64,000 nt of DNA from Rheinheimera sp. Lineage in GTDB: Bacteria > Pseudomonadota > Gammaproteobacteria > Enterobacterales > Alteromonadaceae. Each line of letters starts with the position of its first letter. Position 1 is the stretch's first letter. The notes under the pieces are model-generated. The model did no database searches. It was given only the letters and a program-made list of their open reading frames with translations, and was not told the origin of the DNA. The stretch is from contig SSFI01000014.1 in the NCBI GenBank assembly GCA_008015325.1, positions 62,001 through 126,000 on the forward strand. Direction: 5' to 3'. The position numbers and the translations under genes were made by a program. Shown in pieces: positions 53,661-63,309 of this stretch.

Positions 53661-54593
53661 CGCTGAGTCGAGCAAATACGGCAAAAACTGCGCTTTGCGT
53701 TTCCAGAACAATAAACCGGCAGAACCCTGCTCAAGGGCACCATAACTGAAATAGTCGATGCCTTGCAGCCAGGGTTTGTCCCGTTGCAATAACATGCTGA
53801 CCAACTCCAGATGCAAAAGGCTCATCACCCCTTGATGTTGGTACTGCGCATGCCCCATCAGTTCAGCATAACGCAGCATATTGCCTATCCGATGTAGCCG
53901 GGCATAGGCCAGTAATTGTTGTGACGTGACTACGTCCCCTTGCTGGTAACCGCTAACAGGTTTAAACACCCCCAGATACAAATCCCAATGTTCAGCGGCG
54001 TCGGGCAGCTGTAGTGGCTGAAACTGCGTCGGAGCGCCGCCAAGATCGGATAATGTCAGAGTGAAAGCATCGAGCACAGGTCCAAAAGCACGAACTTTTC
54101 GTGACCGGCGGATCGCCAGCATATCGGGCGTGTGGTTGGCCAGCATAAAAGGTTGCACCACCAAACCGGCGCGACGGGCTTTTTCGGCTTCGCGCCAGAA
54201 ATTGCCGGCATTTTTCTTCAGCTGACGATTGAACTGCAGCGCATCGGCGTAATGACACAACGGCAACAACATTGCGATGCCGCGCCGCACTGGCTGCCCG
54301 GCCTGCACAAACTGGCGGTAGTAAGCCTGATATCGCCGGATCAAGGGCGACGTACTGCTCCCGGTGCCACTAAGATTTAGCTGCGCGACCGGCAACGCAG
54401 TGGTCGCAAGCGCCGGGACAAATTGCGCTAAGCGCTGTGGCCGTCGGCGACGAAACCACAAAGGCTCCAGCTGCTGCGTGTACCATTTACTGATCGCAGA
54501 GGTGAATTTACTGAAGAAAGCCAATAGCTGACCCTGTCCGCTAAAAACCCAGATCCTAAAGCGCAGCCGGCAATAACTCAATGCCGGCTGCAC
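53631..54593 (-). CDS. Unknown protein downstream of GH97 (320 aa)
   Basis: A protein of about 320 residues that I do not recognise. It is rich in Arg, Gln and aromatics, and has no signal peptide or clear motif. LQFNRQLKKNAGNFWREAEKARRAGLVVQPF and YQQGDVVTSQQLLAYARLHRIGNMLRYAELMGHAQYQ suggest an acetyltransferase-like or FemAB-like fold, but only weakly. The start appears to be GTG at 54593, or a downstream TTG preceded by GGACAGGG, so the N terminus is uncertain. It lies 11 bases after the GH97 stop and is probably in the halogenase-GH97 operon. The 3' end overlaps the convergent Gfo/Idh gene by 30 bases. Confidence 0.6.
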   Translation of the reverse strand: MQPALSYCRLRFRIWVFSGQGQLLAFFSKFTSAISKWYTQQLEPLWFRRRRPQRLAQFVPALATTALPVAQLNLSGTGSSTSPLIRRYQAYYRQFVQAGQPVRRGIAMLLPLCHYADALQFNRQLKKNAGNFWREAEKARRAGLVVQPFMLANHTPDMLAIRRSRKVRAFGPVLDAFTLTLSDLGGAPTQFQPLQLPDAAEHWDLYLGVFKPVSGYQQGDVVTSQQLLAYARLHRIGNMLRYAELMGHAQYQHQGVMSLLHLELVSMLLQRDKPWLQGIDYFSYGALEQGSAGLLFWKRKAQFLPYLLDSASGSPGVTAG

Positions 54594-54604
54594 AGATCTG
54601 CCGA

Positions 54605-56686
54605 TTAATGCGGCACGAACTCCATGGCAGCGCCACCACCGGGTGCCAACGACAGCTCCAGCACATCTTTGCTGTTAACCGCACGCCGCTGAATTTGATA
54701 CGCCATTGGATTGGTTTGCCAGTGCGCTTCCGGCGCATCCAGATACAGCACAGCGTCATAAATCTTGTCAGCGTCTAAAAACGACAACGGCAGTTTGACT
54801 GTGCGGGCCTGCTCATTACTCGTAGCGCCGACAAACCAGCGGTTGGAGTGTTTATCCTGCCGTGCCATCACCAGGTACTGACCGATTTTGCCGTCCAGCG
54901 CCACACTCTGTTGCCAGTCGGTCGGCACCGCACCAATAAAAGCAAACGCCGGATGCAGTTTGCCGCCCGGTGCATAATTTTCCGGCAAATCGGCCACCAT
55001 CTGCAGCGGGCTATACAAAGTGACATACAGTGCCAACTGATTGACCAAGGTGCTCGGCACACGGTTATTCGGCCGGTGTTTTTGGTAGTTGAAGTTAAAA
55101 ATGCCCGGCGTGAAATCAATGGGCCCGGACAAACCGCGGGTAAAAGGAATAATCACCGTGTGATTGGGCGCATTGCCGGTATCCGGGCTGCCGCCGTTAT
55201 ACTCCATACCGCGTACCGATTCGCGTGTCATCAGATTCGGGTAAGTGCGGCTTAAGCCAGTGTCTTTCACCGTTTCATGCGCATTGACCATCACCTTGTG
55301 TGCAGCTGCAGTGTCGACCACTTTTTTAAAGTGCTGCACCATATACTGGCCGTCATGCCACTCACGTCCGTCCAGCCGTTTGCCGACATACCCCATCTTG
55401 ACGCTGTGGATACCAAGGCGCTGGTAGTACTTAAATGCATCGGCCATTTGTTGTTCGTAATAAGTGATACCAGCAGCGGTTTCATGATGGCCGATCAGGC
55501 CAACGCCTTTGGCTTTGGCATAAGCGGCGACTTTATCGATATCGAAGCCTTTCACTGGTTTGGTGAAACTAAAGGTCGGCGGCCGCTGCCACCACTGCCC
55601 TTCCCAGCCCTGATTCCAGCCCTCAACCAATAAGCCGTCGATGTCATGTTTGCTCGCAAAATCAATATATTGCATGGCGCGTGCTGTCGTTGCGCCTTGC
55701 AGCGGGCCCGGCGACCAGTCTCTTTCGCCAATATGCATCTCCCACCAGATGCCCATGTATTTACCCGGTTTAATGTAGCTGGTATCTGTACCGGCAGCCA
55801 TTGGTTCATTCAGGTTTAAAATCAGGCTGGAATTTAAAAGTGCCGCTTCAGTCGGCGCGATTTGGATAGTACGCCATGGGCTTTGGAATGGTGCTTTGGT
55901 GTAAACCCGTTCGACCTGTGCAGCAGTATCATTGCCAGAATTGGCACCGCCCCAGGGCATCAGGTCGGCTTTCAGCGTGATATGGTTGTCGGTGATATTG
56001 CGCAGCGTCATTGAGCTGTAATCAACCAGCGCTGCTTCATGCACGGCCAGCGCGATGCCATCATCAGTTAAGGTCAGCGGCGTATGCGCCACCGATACAG
56101 TCGATAACGCCGAATTCATATACTGATATTCAAAACTTAAGTTGCGGTACGCCTCAATCCACCAGGTGGAGAAGTTACGGGCAAAAGCAAATTCAGTCAG
56201 CTCATCGGTGATGACCAAATCGCCCGCCAGCGCCGGCTGCGCTGGCAGCTGGTAACGAAACGCCACCCCGTCATCATAACTGCGAAACACCAGTGTGAAC
56301 TTGCGGCCTGGCGCTTTGGACTCCTGCAACTGCAACGTCAGTTCATTAAAATGATCGCGGATCTTGCTGCGTTGGCCCCATACCGGCTGCCAGGTTAAAT
56401 CCTGACTGCGGTTACTGACCTTGCCCGCCACCAGGCCAGTTTTTAATGGCGGCTGGCCTTTAAACACCAGCCCCAGCACCGACGGCTTTAACACCGCTTT
56501 GCCACGATAACTGACCTGATAGGTCAGCGCTTCACCAGACAACACCAGCTCCACGCTAATTTGCTGGTCCGGCGACAACAACTGCCAGCGCTGCGGCGTT
56601 ATGAGCTGCTCTTCGGCCTGCACTGCGCCAACCAGTAGCAGGACACTGAGCGTCAACACGCGGCTGATGTGATGATAAAACGCCAT
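54605..56686 (-). CDS. GH97 family glycoside hydrolase (alpha-glucosidase-like)
   Basis: A 693-residue secreted protein with a signal peptide (VLTLSVLLLVGAVQA). The GH97 architecture is complete: an N-terminal beta-supersandwich to about residue 280, a (beta/alpha)8 barrel (PGKYMGIWWEMHIGE, EGWNQGWEGQWW, VMVNAHETVKDTGLSRTYPN, RESVRGMEYNG), and a C-terminal beta domain. The Glu residues in NAHETVK and RGMEYNG match the inverting-type catalytic and calcium-linked acids of SusB-like members. Substrate is probably maltose, maltodextrin or a related alpha-glucoside. Start 56686 is chosen because GGAG precedes it. It follows the second halogenase gene by 55 bases. Confidence 0.92.
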   Translation of the reverse strand: MAFYHHISRVLTLSVLLLVGAVQAEEQLITPQRWQLLSPDQQISVELVLSGEALTYQVSYRGKAVLKPSVLGLVFKGQPPLKTGLVAGKVSNRSQDLTWQPVWGQRSKIRDHFNELTLQLQESKAPGRKFTLVFRSYDDGVAFRYQLPAQPALAGDLVITDELTEFAFARNFSTWWIEAYRNLSFEYQYMNSALSTVSVAHTPLTLTDDGIALAVHEAALVDYSSMTLRNITDNHITLKADLMPWGGANSGNDTAAQVERVYTKAPFQSPWRTIQIAPTEAALLNSSLILNLNEPMAAGTDTSYIKPGKYMGIWWEMHIGERDWSPGPLQGATTARAMQYIDFASKHDIDGLLVEGWNQGWEGQWWQRPPTFSFTKPVKGFDIDKVAAYAKAKGVGLIGHHETAAGITYYEQQMADAFKYYQRLGIHSVKMGYVGKRLDGREWHDGQYMVQHFKKVVDTAAAHKVMVNAHETVKDTGLSRTYPNLMTRESVRGMEYNGGSPDTGNAPNHTVIIPFTRGLSGPIDFTPGIFNFNYQKHRPNNRVPSTLVNQLALYVTLYSPLQMVADLPENYAPGGKLHPAFAFIGAVPTDWQQSVALDGKIGQYLVMARQDKHSNRWFVGATSNEQARTVKLPLSFLDADKIYDAVLYLDAPEAHWQTNPMAYQIQRRAVNSKDVLELSLAPGGGAAMEFVPH

Positions 56687-56741
56687 AGCTGCTCCATTTT
56701 TGTTCATCGGTTTGGATTGTTCCCTTGGATTTCCGGTTGCA

Positions 56742-58304
56742 TTATTCAGCGCGCCACAGCAAATGCTGTGGCTGAAAATTCAGGCTACAGCCTTGAAAAA
56801 ATGCGGCCAGCTGAAGCTCAGTAAAAGCGTCACTGACGCCGGCCGGCTGCGGTTGGCGCAGCGGCGGAAATACGCCATACCCTGCCAGCAGACAATGCCA
56901 GGACGTGGCACCGAAATGACTGTCGAGTTGTTGTCGGGCAATTTCATTGGCCAAATCCCCCTGGCGAAACCACACATCCAGAATTTGCCGCAGTGACTCG
57001 GACAGCTGCATATTGCTGCTATTGGCACGCCAGTAATGGCTGTCACTGCGACTGCTCAGTTTGTAATGCGCAACGATGTAATCGCGCACCGCTTCAAAGC
57101 GCTGGTGCACCTGACGGTTAAATTCGGCCTGTCCTTTCGCAGTAAAATCGGCAAAAGCATCAATAAATTGCTCAATCGAGCTTTGCACCAGATGCAGCGC
57201 GGTGGCCTCCAAAGGCTCAATAAACCCTTGGGACAAGCCAAGCGCCAGACAGTTTTTCTCCCAGCTACGACTGACCTGACCGACTTTCATCTGCAGATGG
57301 CGGGCATTTACCTCAGTATCCGGCAGCCCCAGGTGCTGACGTAATTCAAGCTCAGCGGCGTCTTTGGCAATAAACGCCGAGCTGTAGACATAGCCGTTGC
57401 CAGTGCGATGGCGCAGCGGAATTTGCCAGGCCCAGCCATTGCTCAGTGCCGTGGCGCGGGTTTCCACCGGCGGCATGGCAAAAGCGTCGGTGGGCAGTAC
57501 CACCGCGGCATCGTTAAACAGGTTGCTGGCAAAAGATTCAAACGGCACCTGCAACGTCTGTTGCAATAAACTGGAACGAAAGCCAGTGCAATCGACAAAA
57601 AAATCCGCGCTGATGACCTGTGTAACTTTGGCCCCGCCGTCCGCTGTTTCACCAGTCAGGCTGCCAATGCAGCCATCTGATAACTGATTGACTTGCGTCA
57701 CAGTCATCGCGTGATAGTTCACACCAAGCGCCAGCGCTTTTTGCTTTAAAAACTGGCCCAATAACCCTGAGTCAAAGTGATAGCCATATTCGATGCGAAA
57801 CGGAAAATTCGCACTGGGCAGCGGTGCCAGCTTTTCTGCCGCCAGATAGCCGTTGAGCAGAAATTTCTCCGGGGATGTTTCGACCGCAAGCCCGAGCCGG
57901 CGCTTAAAACAATTGCTGTAAAACGCCGTTTCGCTGTGCAAATCCGGCTGCGAAATAAACGGATGGCTGTAGTCTGCACCCAGCCCCATCACTTGGGCCG
58001 CCGGGCTCCAGTTCACAAAACGGATATTGGTCTTGTATGTGGCCTGACAGGCCGGCATCCATTCATTGTCTGGGATACCAAGTTTTTGGAAAAAACGTTT
58101 CAGTGACGGCGTCGAACCTTCACCGACGCCGATAATGCCGATATCGGGCGCTTCCAGCAGCGTGATTGTTACCGCGCGCTGATTCGCTGCGGCAGGTTTA
58201 AGCCATTTGTCAGCAAACAACAAAGCCGCCATCCAGCCGGCGGTGCCGCCACCAAGAATGACAAAATGAAAAGGCTGAGATGTCGCTGACAAGGTGGCAG
58301 TCAT
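56742..58304 (-). CDS. Flavin-dependent halogenase homologue 2
   Basis: A 520-residue enzyme of the tryptophan-halogenase family. FAD-binding GGGTAGW lies at 18-24, the catalytic-type lysine is Lys91 in QATYKTNIRF (equivalent to Lys79 of PrnA), the halogenase signature WAWQIP is at 291-296, and Glu363 lies in GFIEPLEATAL. All key elements are intact, so halogenation is chemically possible, though the substrate is unlikely to be free tryptophan. It starts 3 bases after halogenase 1 ends and precedes GH97. Such genes recur beside TonB receptors in Xanthomonas, Caulobacter and relatives. Confidence 0.9.
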   Translation of the reverse strand: MTATLSATSQPFHFVILGGGTAGWMAALLFADKWLKPAAANQRAVTITLLEAPDIGIIGVGEGSTPSLKRFFQKLGIPDNEWMPACQATYKTNIRFVNWSPAAQVMGLGADYSHPFISQPDLHSETAFYSNCFKRRLGLAVETSPEKFLLNGYLAAEKLAPLPSANFPFRIEYGYHFDSGLLGQFLKQKALALGVNYHAMTVTQVNQLSDGCIGSLTGETADGGAKVTQVISADFFVDCTGFRSSLLQQTLQVPFESFASNLFNDAAVVLPTDAFAMPPVETRATALSNGWAWQIPLRHRTGNGYVYSSAFIAKDAAELELRQHLGLPDTEVNARHLQMKVGQVSRSWEKNCLALGLSQGFIEPLEATALHLVQSSIEQFIDAFADFTAKGQAEFNRQVHQRFEAVRDYIVAHYKLSSRSDSHYWRANSSNMQLSESLRQILDVWFRQGDLANEIARQQLDSHFGATSWHCLLAGYGVFPPLRQPQPAGVSDAFTELQLAAFFQGCSLNFQPQHLLWRAE

Positions 58305-58307
58305 GGC

Positions 58308-59825
58308 TCAGGCCTTGCTGTAGCGGGCGAGGAAATCATCATGCGACAACATCTGCGCCAGCGGCTGCTGTTTGGCGTCCTGCACTTTGGCCAGCGTCGC
58401 CAGCAGTTCAGTCTCAGTTGGTACTTTGGCAGCAGGATGATAATCCTGCGGCACAATGCCCTGCCCGAGCATCACCTGGATCCAGCTGGCGTCGCGGAAA
58501 ATATCGTTATGGTCATTAAATACCTGCGCCGACTGCCGAAACAGCGCCATTTTGTCGCGAAGCCGCTCTGGTACTGTCATATTGCGCATATCGCGCCAGA
58601 AGGCTGAATCATCGCGCTCATTGGCGTGGTAATGCAGGATGATAAAATCACGAATGGTCTCAAATTCCTGTTTCGAATCAGCGTTGTAGTAATCGACCAC
58701 TGCATCAGTGATGCCTTGATTCGGGAACACTTTGAGCAGGCGCACAATGCCAGACTGGATCAGATGAATACTGGTCGATTCCAGCGGCTCCAGAAAACCA
58801 CTGGACAGGCCAATCGCCACCACGTTTTTTGCCCACTGGCTGCTGGTGCGGCCGGTTTCAAAACTGATTTTGCGCGGCTCCGCCAGCGCTTTGCTGTCCA
58901 GATTCCCCATCAAAGTGCTATGTGCTTCGTCATCACTTAAATAATCCGAGCTGTAGACAATACCGTTGCCGTTACGGTGCGTCAGCGGAATGCGCCATTG
59001 CCAGCCGGCTTTGTGCGCGATACTGCGGGTGTATGGCACTGTTTTGGCAAAACGTTCACTCGGCACTGCCAAAGCGCTGTTGGCCGGCAGGTATTTCGAC
59101 CAGGATTCATAAGCCACGCCCAGTGTTTTGCGAATCAGCAACGCACGTAAACCGGTACAGTCGACAAATAAATCGCCGCTGATTTTGCGGCCATCTTTGA
59201 GTTGCAGCGCTTCGATATGGCCAGACATGCCATGTTGCTCAACCGCTTCAATCATGCCTTCAGTGCGTTTGACGCCGGCAGCTTCAGCAATTTTGCGTAA
59301 AAACTGGCCGTACAACGCCGAATCAAAATGATAAGCATACGGCATTTCATACACAGGATTTGGCGTTTTGATAATGTTAAATTTGCCGGCTTCACAGCAC
59401 AGATAGTTTAAATCGTAGTCCCACAAGGATTGCTTTAGCCCGGCTTGCTTCGCGCGTAACCAATAATGCTGGAAGTTACAAAAACCCAGGCTCGCCCCCG
59501 GCGCGCCAAAGGTGTGGTAATAGCTCTCGCCGGGTTTACGCCAGTTTTCAAATTTAATCGCCAGCTTCATCGTGGCGTGGGTGTCACGCAAAAAAGCTTT
59601 TTCATCAAGGCCCAAATACTGATTAAAAATCTGAATGGGCGGAATAGTGGCTTCGCCGACACCGACAATACCGATGTCGTCCGACTCGACGAGTTCAATC
59701 TCCACACTGTCTGCCAGCACTTTTTTCAGCAAAGCAGCCGTCATCCAGCCGGCTGTGCCGCCGCCGGCGACCACGACTTTACGAATGGGTTTACCGGCAG
59801 AGCAAGTTGCAGGTGTTTGATGCAT
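58308..59825 (-). CDS. Flavin-dependent halogenase homologue 1
   Basis: A 505-residue tryptophan-halogenase-family enzyme. FAD-binding GGGTAGW is at 21-27, IGIVGVGEATIPPI at about 51-64, catalytic-type Lys87 in HATMKLAIKF, signature WQWRIP at 275-280, and Glu346 in GFLEPLESTS. It differs clearly from the neighbouring copy, so the two may be partners rather than recent duplicates. It needs reduced FAD from a reductase, and none is encoded nearby. AAGGGAG precedes the ATG. It is the first gene after the receptor terminator and heads an operon with halogenase 2, GH97 and the unknown gene. Confidence 0.92.
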   Translation of the reverse strand: MHQTPATCSAGKPIRKVVVAGGGTAGWMTAALLKKVLADSVEIELVESDDIGIVGVGEATIPPIQIFNQYLGLDEKAFLRDTHATMKLAIKFENWRKPGESYYHTFGAPGASLGFCNFQHYWLRAKQAGLKQSLWDYDLNYLCCEAGKFNIIKTPNPVYEMPYAYHFDSALYGQFLRKIAEAAGVKRTEGMIEAVEQHGMSGHIEALQLKDGRKISGDLFVDCTGLRALLIRKTLGVAYESWSKYLPANSALAVPSERFAKTVPYTRSIAHKAGWQWRIPLTHRNGNGIVYSSDYLSDDEAHSTLMGNLDSKALAEPRKISFETGRTSSQWAKNVVAIGLSSGFLEPLESTSIHLIQSGIVRLLKVFPNQGITDAVVDYYNADSKQEFETIRDFIILHYHANERDDSAFWRDMRNMTVPERLRDKMALFRQSAQVFNDHNDIFRDASWIQVMLGQGIVPQDYHPAAKVPTETELLATLAKVQDAKQQPLAQMLSHDDFLARYSKA

Positions 59826-59898
59826 AACAACTCCCTTGCATAATAATGTATGGGTCTAGACTCTGTACGCTACATTAAAGCCTACACCAATACAGAAA

Positions 59899-59933
59899 AA
59901 AGGCCTCAATACCAAGAACTTATTGAGGCCTTT
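59899..59933 (-). terminator. Terminator after the TonB-dependent receptor gene
   Basis: A perfect 13-bp stem AAAGGCCTCAATA / TATTGAGGCCTTT with a 9-base loop. On the minus strand it is followed by TTTTT. It separates the receptor transcript from the halogenase operon. Confidence 0.9.
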
Positions 59934-59945
59934 ACACCGGGTCGG

Positions 59946-62867
59946 TTAATAGAACGCGTAGTTCACGTTCAGCATATAAGTCGGGCCAAACTGCCGGCGC
60001 GTGGTGACGATGCCGTCGTCGTTGACGGTTTCTTCATCCACATCGGTCAGGTTGGTGCCCTGCAGCGATACGCGCAGGCCGTGTAACGAGGTGAAGCTGC
60101 TCTCAGAGAAGTCATAACTGATTTGCGCGTCGACCAGCGTCACGCCATTACGACTGGCAGTCGAGATTTTGTTCGAACCACCGCGCTCATAAGTCAGGAA
60201 GTCAGAACGGTCAGTGCCGGCCACCCGTACTTCAAAGCCATTTTTCTCGTAGTAAGCCGTTAACGAGAACACTTTGTCGGACTGGCCAGGAATACGGCTG
60301 CCGTCACTCAGTTTGGCGTCAATCAAAGTACCGGATGTCGCAACACCAAAGCCTTCTAGTACATCAGAGAACTTACTGAACGGCACGTTGGCAGTCACTT
60401 CCACGCCATGCACGCGGCCGGTCAGACCGTCTTCAAAGTATGAGAAGTAACCATAATTTGGTGGTGTGACTTTCGCGCCAGCGGCGTAGAAAATATCTGC
60501 CGGGCCATAAGTACCAGCCTGGTCGATGATACGGTCGTGGAAGCCAGGGATAAAATAGTTGGCGCCACTGTTGGTTTCATCGTTGGTGAAGTTAATCAGC
60601 TTGTTACCGTCACGGGTCCAGTTGACCAAATCTTTGTAGAAAGCAGTCACCGACAAGTAACCTTCTTCTTCGAAGTAGCTTTCAAACGCCAGGTCGAAGT
60701 TATTGGCTTCCAGCGGTTTTAACAGCGGATTGCCGGCAAATTTCGACCAGGGTGAACCATAGGTTTCCACTGCTGCAGTGCTGTTTGGAATAGCAATCAG
60801 GTCGATGTTCTGGTCGAACTTGACAAAACCGGACGCTTTCATCTGGTCGATACGGGCGCGGCTGATGGTTTTGTTGGCGGCAAAACGCACAAAGTTGTTG
60901 TCCGACACTTCCATGCTCAGGTTCAGGCTTGGCAGCACGTGGCTGTAGCTGTCGCCTTGCTCAGTGATACAGTCGGCATCCACTTGTTTGTCGCCGTTGT
61001 CATCGCAGACGGCAAAATTCGCGCCGACAATGCCGATAAAGCCGCTTGATGACTGGTCGGTTTTGACATATTGCATACCAAAATTACCGGTGACCGGGAG
61101 ATCCGCCAGCTGGGTTTCAAAGTCAGTTTTGAAATACAGCGTGGTGACTTCTTCGTTGACATCATAGGTATCGCCCAGACGATCCGGCTCTAACAAACCC
61201 GCATCATTCAGCTTGTAAGTCCCATCGTTGTATGGTGCGAAACCATCATAAGCCACCACCTGACCCAGACCTGCCCAGGTTAAATCCGCCAGCCCGCCAT
61301 ACAGATACTGGCTTGGAATAGCGGTTGAGAAAGGATAAGACGTTGCTGTGGCAAAGAAGCCTTTGTTGTCTTTGTCTTTGAAGCGGTCAGAGTAATTCAC
61401 GCCAACCGTCAGTTTGTTAAAGATGCTGTATTCGATATTGCCGACAGCTTCTAAACGGTAGGTTTTCAGCTCTTCGCTGAAATCGGCATAGTTCAGGAAG
61501 CCATCCTGCGCGTTGAAGTAGCTGTACGGGTCGCCGTTGGCTTGTTTCACATTAGTGGCAAACTGGCTGGCGAGGTTCGCCATACCACCGCCCCACACTT
61601 GCGGGCCGGTCAGTTGTAAGGCTTTTGGATCGGAAAAGGCACCCAGGCCGGTCAGTTTGGTGAAAAACACACCGTCCGGGCTCATGGTGAATTCGCGTGA
61701 ACCTAACTGCGATGAGTTCAGTGCGCCAGAGCGGGCCAGACCGGCATATGATTCGCCGCGTAAATCGCGTTTGCTGGATTCGCTGCTGGCAACGTCTAAT
61801 CCAACCTGCCAGTCATCGTTCAGCTGATATTCGACGTTCAGGCCAAAGGTCTGCAAATCGCCGTCTTTTTTCAGCGGGTCTGTGCGCAGCACCGGGTTAG
61901 CGCCAACCTGGGTGCCTGTGGTGCTGGTGCCGCTGCCGGTGACATTGGCAGAAGAGAACGGCTCAATAAAACCGCGCAACACACCTGAATCGGAATAATC
62001 GATATCCAGCACATCCAGCACAATGTTCAGTTTGTCGTTTGGCTGATATTGCAACACGGTGGAAATGGTATCGCGCTCCAGCTTGGTGCTGATTGAAGCA
62101 ATATCAAGACCGGTTGGCAGCACTTGACCAGCAGAATTGGCACTATAACCCCAGACGCCATATTTACGCTGGTTATTCGGTGATTCAGTCGACGCCAGCG
62201 CAACCGCCAGGCCTAAAGTGTCATCAGCGAATTTCTCGACAAAAGACAACGCATAACGTTTGCCTTTGTTATCAAATTCCGGGTTGTCAGAATCGCGGCT
62301 GTTGGATTCATAGTTGCCGTTCACAGTCAGCGTTTCTTTGGCCTGCAGCGGGCGCACCGTGCGTAAATCGACAGTACCACCAATGCCCTGCACCATCAGC
62401 GTGGCATCTGTGGTTTTGTAGATGGTGGCGCCGGTCATAATTTCGGATGGGTACAGATCGTACTCCACGCCACGGTTGTCACCGATACCAATCAGTTCAC
62501 GGCCATTTAACGAGGTGCCGGTGAAATCTTCTTTAAAGCCACGCACTGAAATACCCGAAGTGCGGCCACCGACACGTTCACCGGCAAGGCCTGGTAAACG
62601 CGATAATGATTCAGCAATCGACGAATCCGGTAATTTACCGATATCTTCCGCGGAGATGGCTTCGACAATGGATGAGTTATCCATTTTTTCCGCCTGAGAA
62701 CGAATTAACGAGCCGCGAATACCGCGCACGGCTATCACTTCAACTTCTTCACCGGATTTCGCGGCAGCGCCGGCCGCCTGTTGCTCTGCCGCTGTTGCAG
62801 GTACCGCCCAGATGGCGGACGAGACTGCGAGTGACAGTAACGCGGGTTTAAATAATTGTGTTCTCAT
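59946..62867 (-). CDS. TonB-dependent receptor (carbohydrate type)
   Basis: A 973-residue outer-membrane receptor. After the signal peptide (LSLAVSSAIWAVPATA) a TonB-box-like stretch EEVEVIAVRGIRGSL precedes the plug domain (SIAESLSRLPGLAGERVGG, SVRGFKEDFTGTSLNGREL), then a 22-strand barrel ending in TYMLNVNYAFY. The size and plug features match large receptors for oligosaccharides in SUS-like or CUT loci, rather than siderophore receptors. Linked amylosucrase, GH97 and shared operators suggest sucrose or alpha-glucan uptake. Two CTnAAnCGnTTnAG sites lie upstream. Confidence 0.93.
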   Translation of the reverse strand: MRTQLFKPALLSLAVSSAIWAVPATAAEQQAAGAAAKSGEEVEVIAVRGIRGSLIRSQAEKMDNSSIVEAISAEDIGKLPDSSIAESLSRLPGLAGERVGGRTSGISVRGFKEDFTGTSLNGRELIGIGDNRGVEYDLYPSEIMTGATIYKTTDATLMVQGIGGTVDLRTVRPLQAKETLTVNGNYESNSRDSDNPEFDNKGKRYALSFVEKFADDTLGLAVALASTESPNNQRKYGVWGYSANSAGQVLPTGLDIASISTKLERDTISTVLQYQPNDKLNIVLDVLDIDYSDSGVLRGFIEPFSSANVTGSGTSTTGTQVGANPVLRTDPLKKDGDLQTFGLNVEYQLNDDWQVGLDVASSESSKRDLRGESYAGLARSGALNSSQLGSREFTMSPDGVFFTKLTGLGAFSDPKALQLTGPQVWGGGMANLASQFATNVKQANGDPYSYFNAQDGFLNYADFSEELKTYRLEAVGNIEYSIFNKLTVGVNYSDRFKDKDNKGFFATATSYPFSTAIPSQYLYGGLADLTWAGLGQVVAYDGFAPYNDGTYKLNDAGLLEPDRLGDTYDVNEEVTTLYFKTDFETQLADLPVTGNFGMQYVKTDQSSSGFIGIVGANFAVCDDNGDKQVDADCITEQGDSYSHVLPSLNLSMEVSDNNFVRFAANKTISRARIDQMKASGFVKFDQNIDLIAIPNSTAAVETYGSPWSKFAGNPLLKPLEANNFDLAFESYFEEEGYLSVTAFYKDLVNWTRDGNKLINFTNDETNSGANYFIPGFHDRIIDQAGTYGPADIFYAAGAKVTPPNYGYFSYFEDGLTGRVHGVEVTANVPFSKFSDVLEGFGVATSGTLIDAKLSDGSRIPGQSDKVFSLTAYYEKNGFEVRVAGTDRSDFLTYERGGSNKISTASRNGVTLVDAQISYDFSESSFTSLHGLRVSLQGTNLTDVDEETVNDDGIVTTRRQFGPTYMLNVNYAFY

Positions 62868-63040
62868 TTGGTTATCCCTTGTCGATTGGTGTTGCTTATT
62901 AGTGTTGTCTTGCCTGGTTCTGTGTTCCGTCTGGCTCTGGCAGACTGGTTAAGGCTAGTTTGTCACTGCATCTTTGTCGTGGATCCAGAAACAATTTATC
63001 GCCTCGCTGCAGCGCTGTCCTGACGTGCTTTTCTTTCAAG

Positions 63041-63054
63041 CTTAATCGTTTAAG
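63041..63054. promoter_or_regulatory. Operator site 1 before the receptor (CTTAATCGTTTAAG)
   Basis: It matches CTnAAnCGnTTnAG, about 174 bases before the receptor ATG. The central CG and palindromic arms are typical of LacI-family repressors. No matching regulator is encoded in the receptor/amylosucrase part of the window. Confidence 0.7.
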
Positions 63055-63131
63055 TTATTCCTGCAAAAAAACAACATACTCGGCAGCGCCGGATGTTGTT
63101 ACGACAGATGAAAAATATGCATCCCTCTTAA

Positions 63132-63145
63132 CTTAATCGTTTTAG
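63132..63145. promoter_or_regulatory. Operator site 2 before the receptor (CTTAATCGTTTTAG)
   Basis: A second copy of the same motif, 91 bases from site 1. Together with the amylosucrase site this gives three copies in the same locus. In 62868-63309 I see no convincing gene. Confidence 0.68.
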
Positions 63146-63309
63146 ATGATCTCAATTCTGTCGTCAAGAGCTGTGCGTAAAATAATCAGTTTATCGATTG
63201 AACTTTTTGCAGCGGGCCGGCAGTGGCTATGGATCTGCACACTGCTCGGATCACTTGGACAAAAAGAATTTATGCCGGGTTTGAAGCAAAACTGGAATGC
63301 GGGTCCTAT

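Noticed and set aside
54565..54589. AGCCGGC...GCCGGCT hairpin at the GH97/unknown gene junction as a terminator
   Set aside because: It lies within the start region of the next frame, and only a weak T-run follows, so it was not listed as a terminator.
63189..63202. Possible fourth CTnAAnCGnTTnAG site (GTTTATCGATTGAA)
   Set aside because: Only 7 of the 10 fixed positions match, so it was not counted as an operator.
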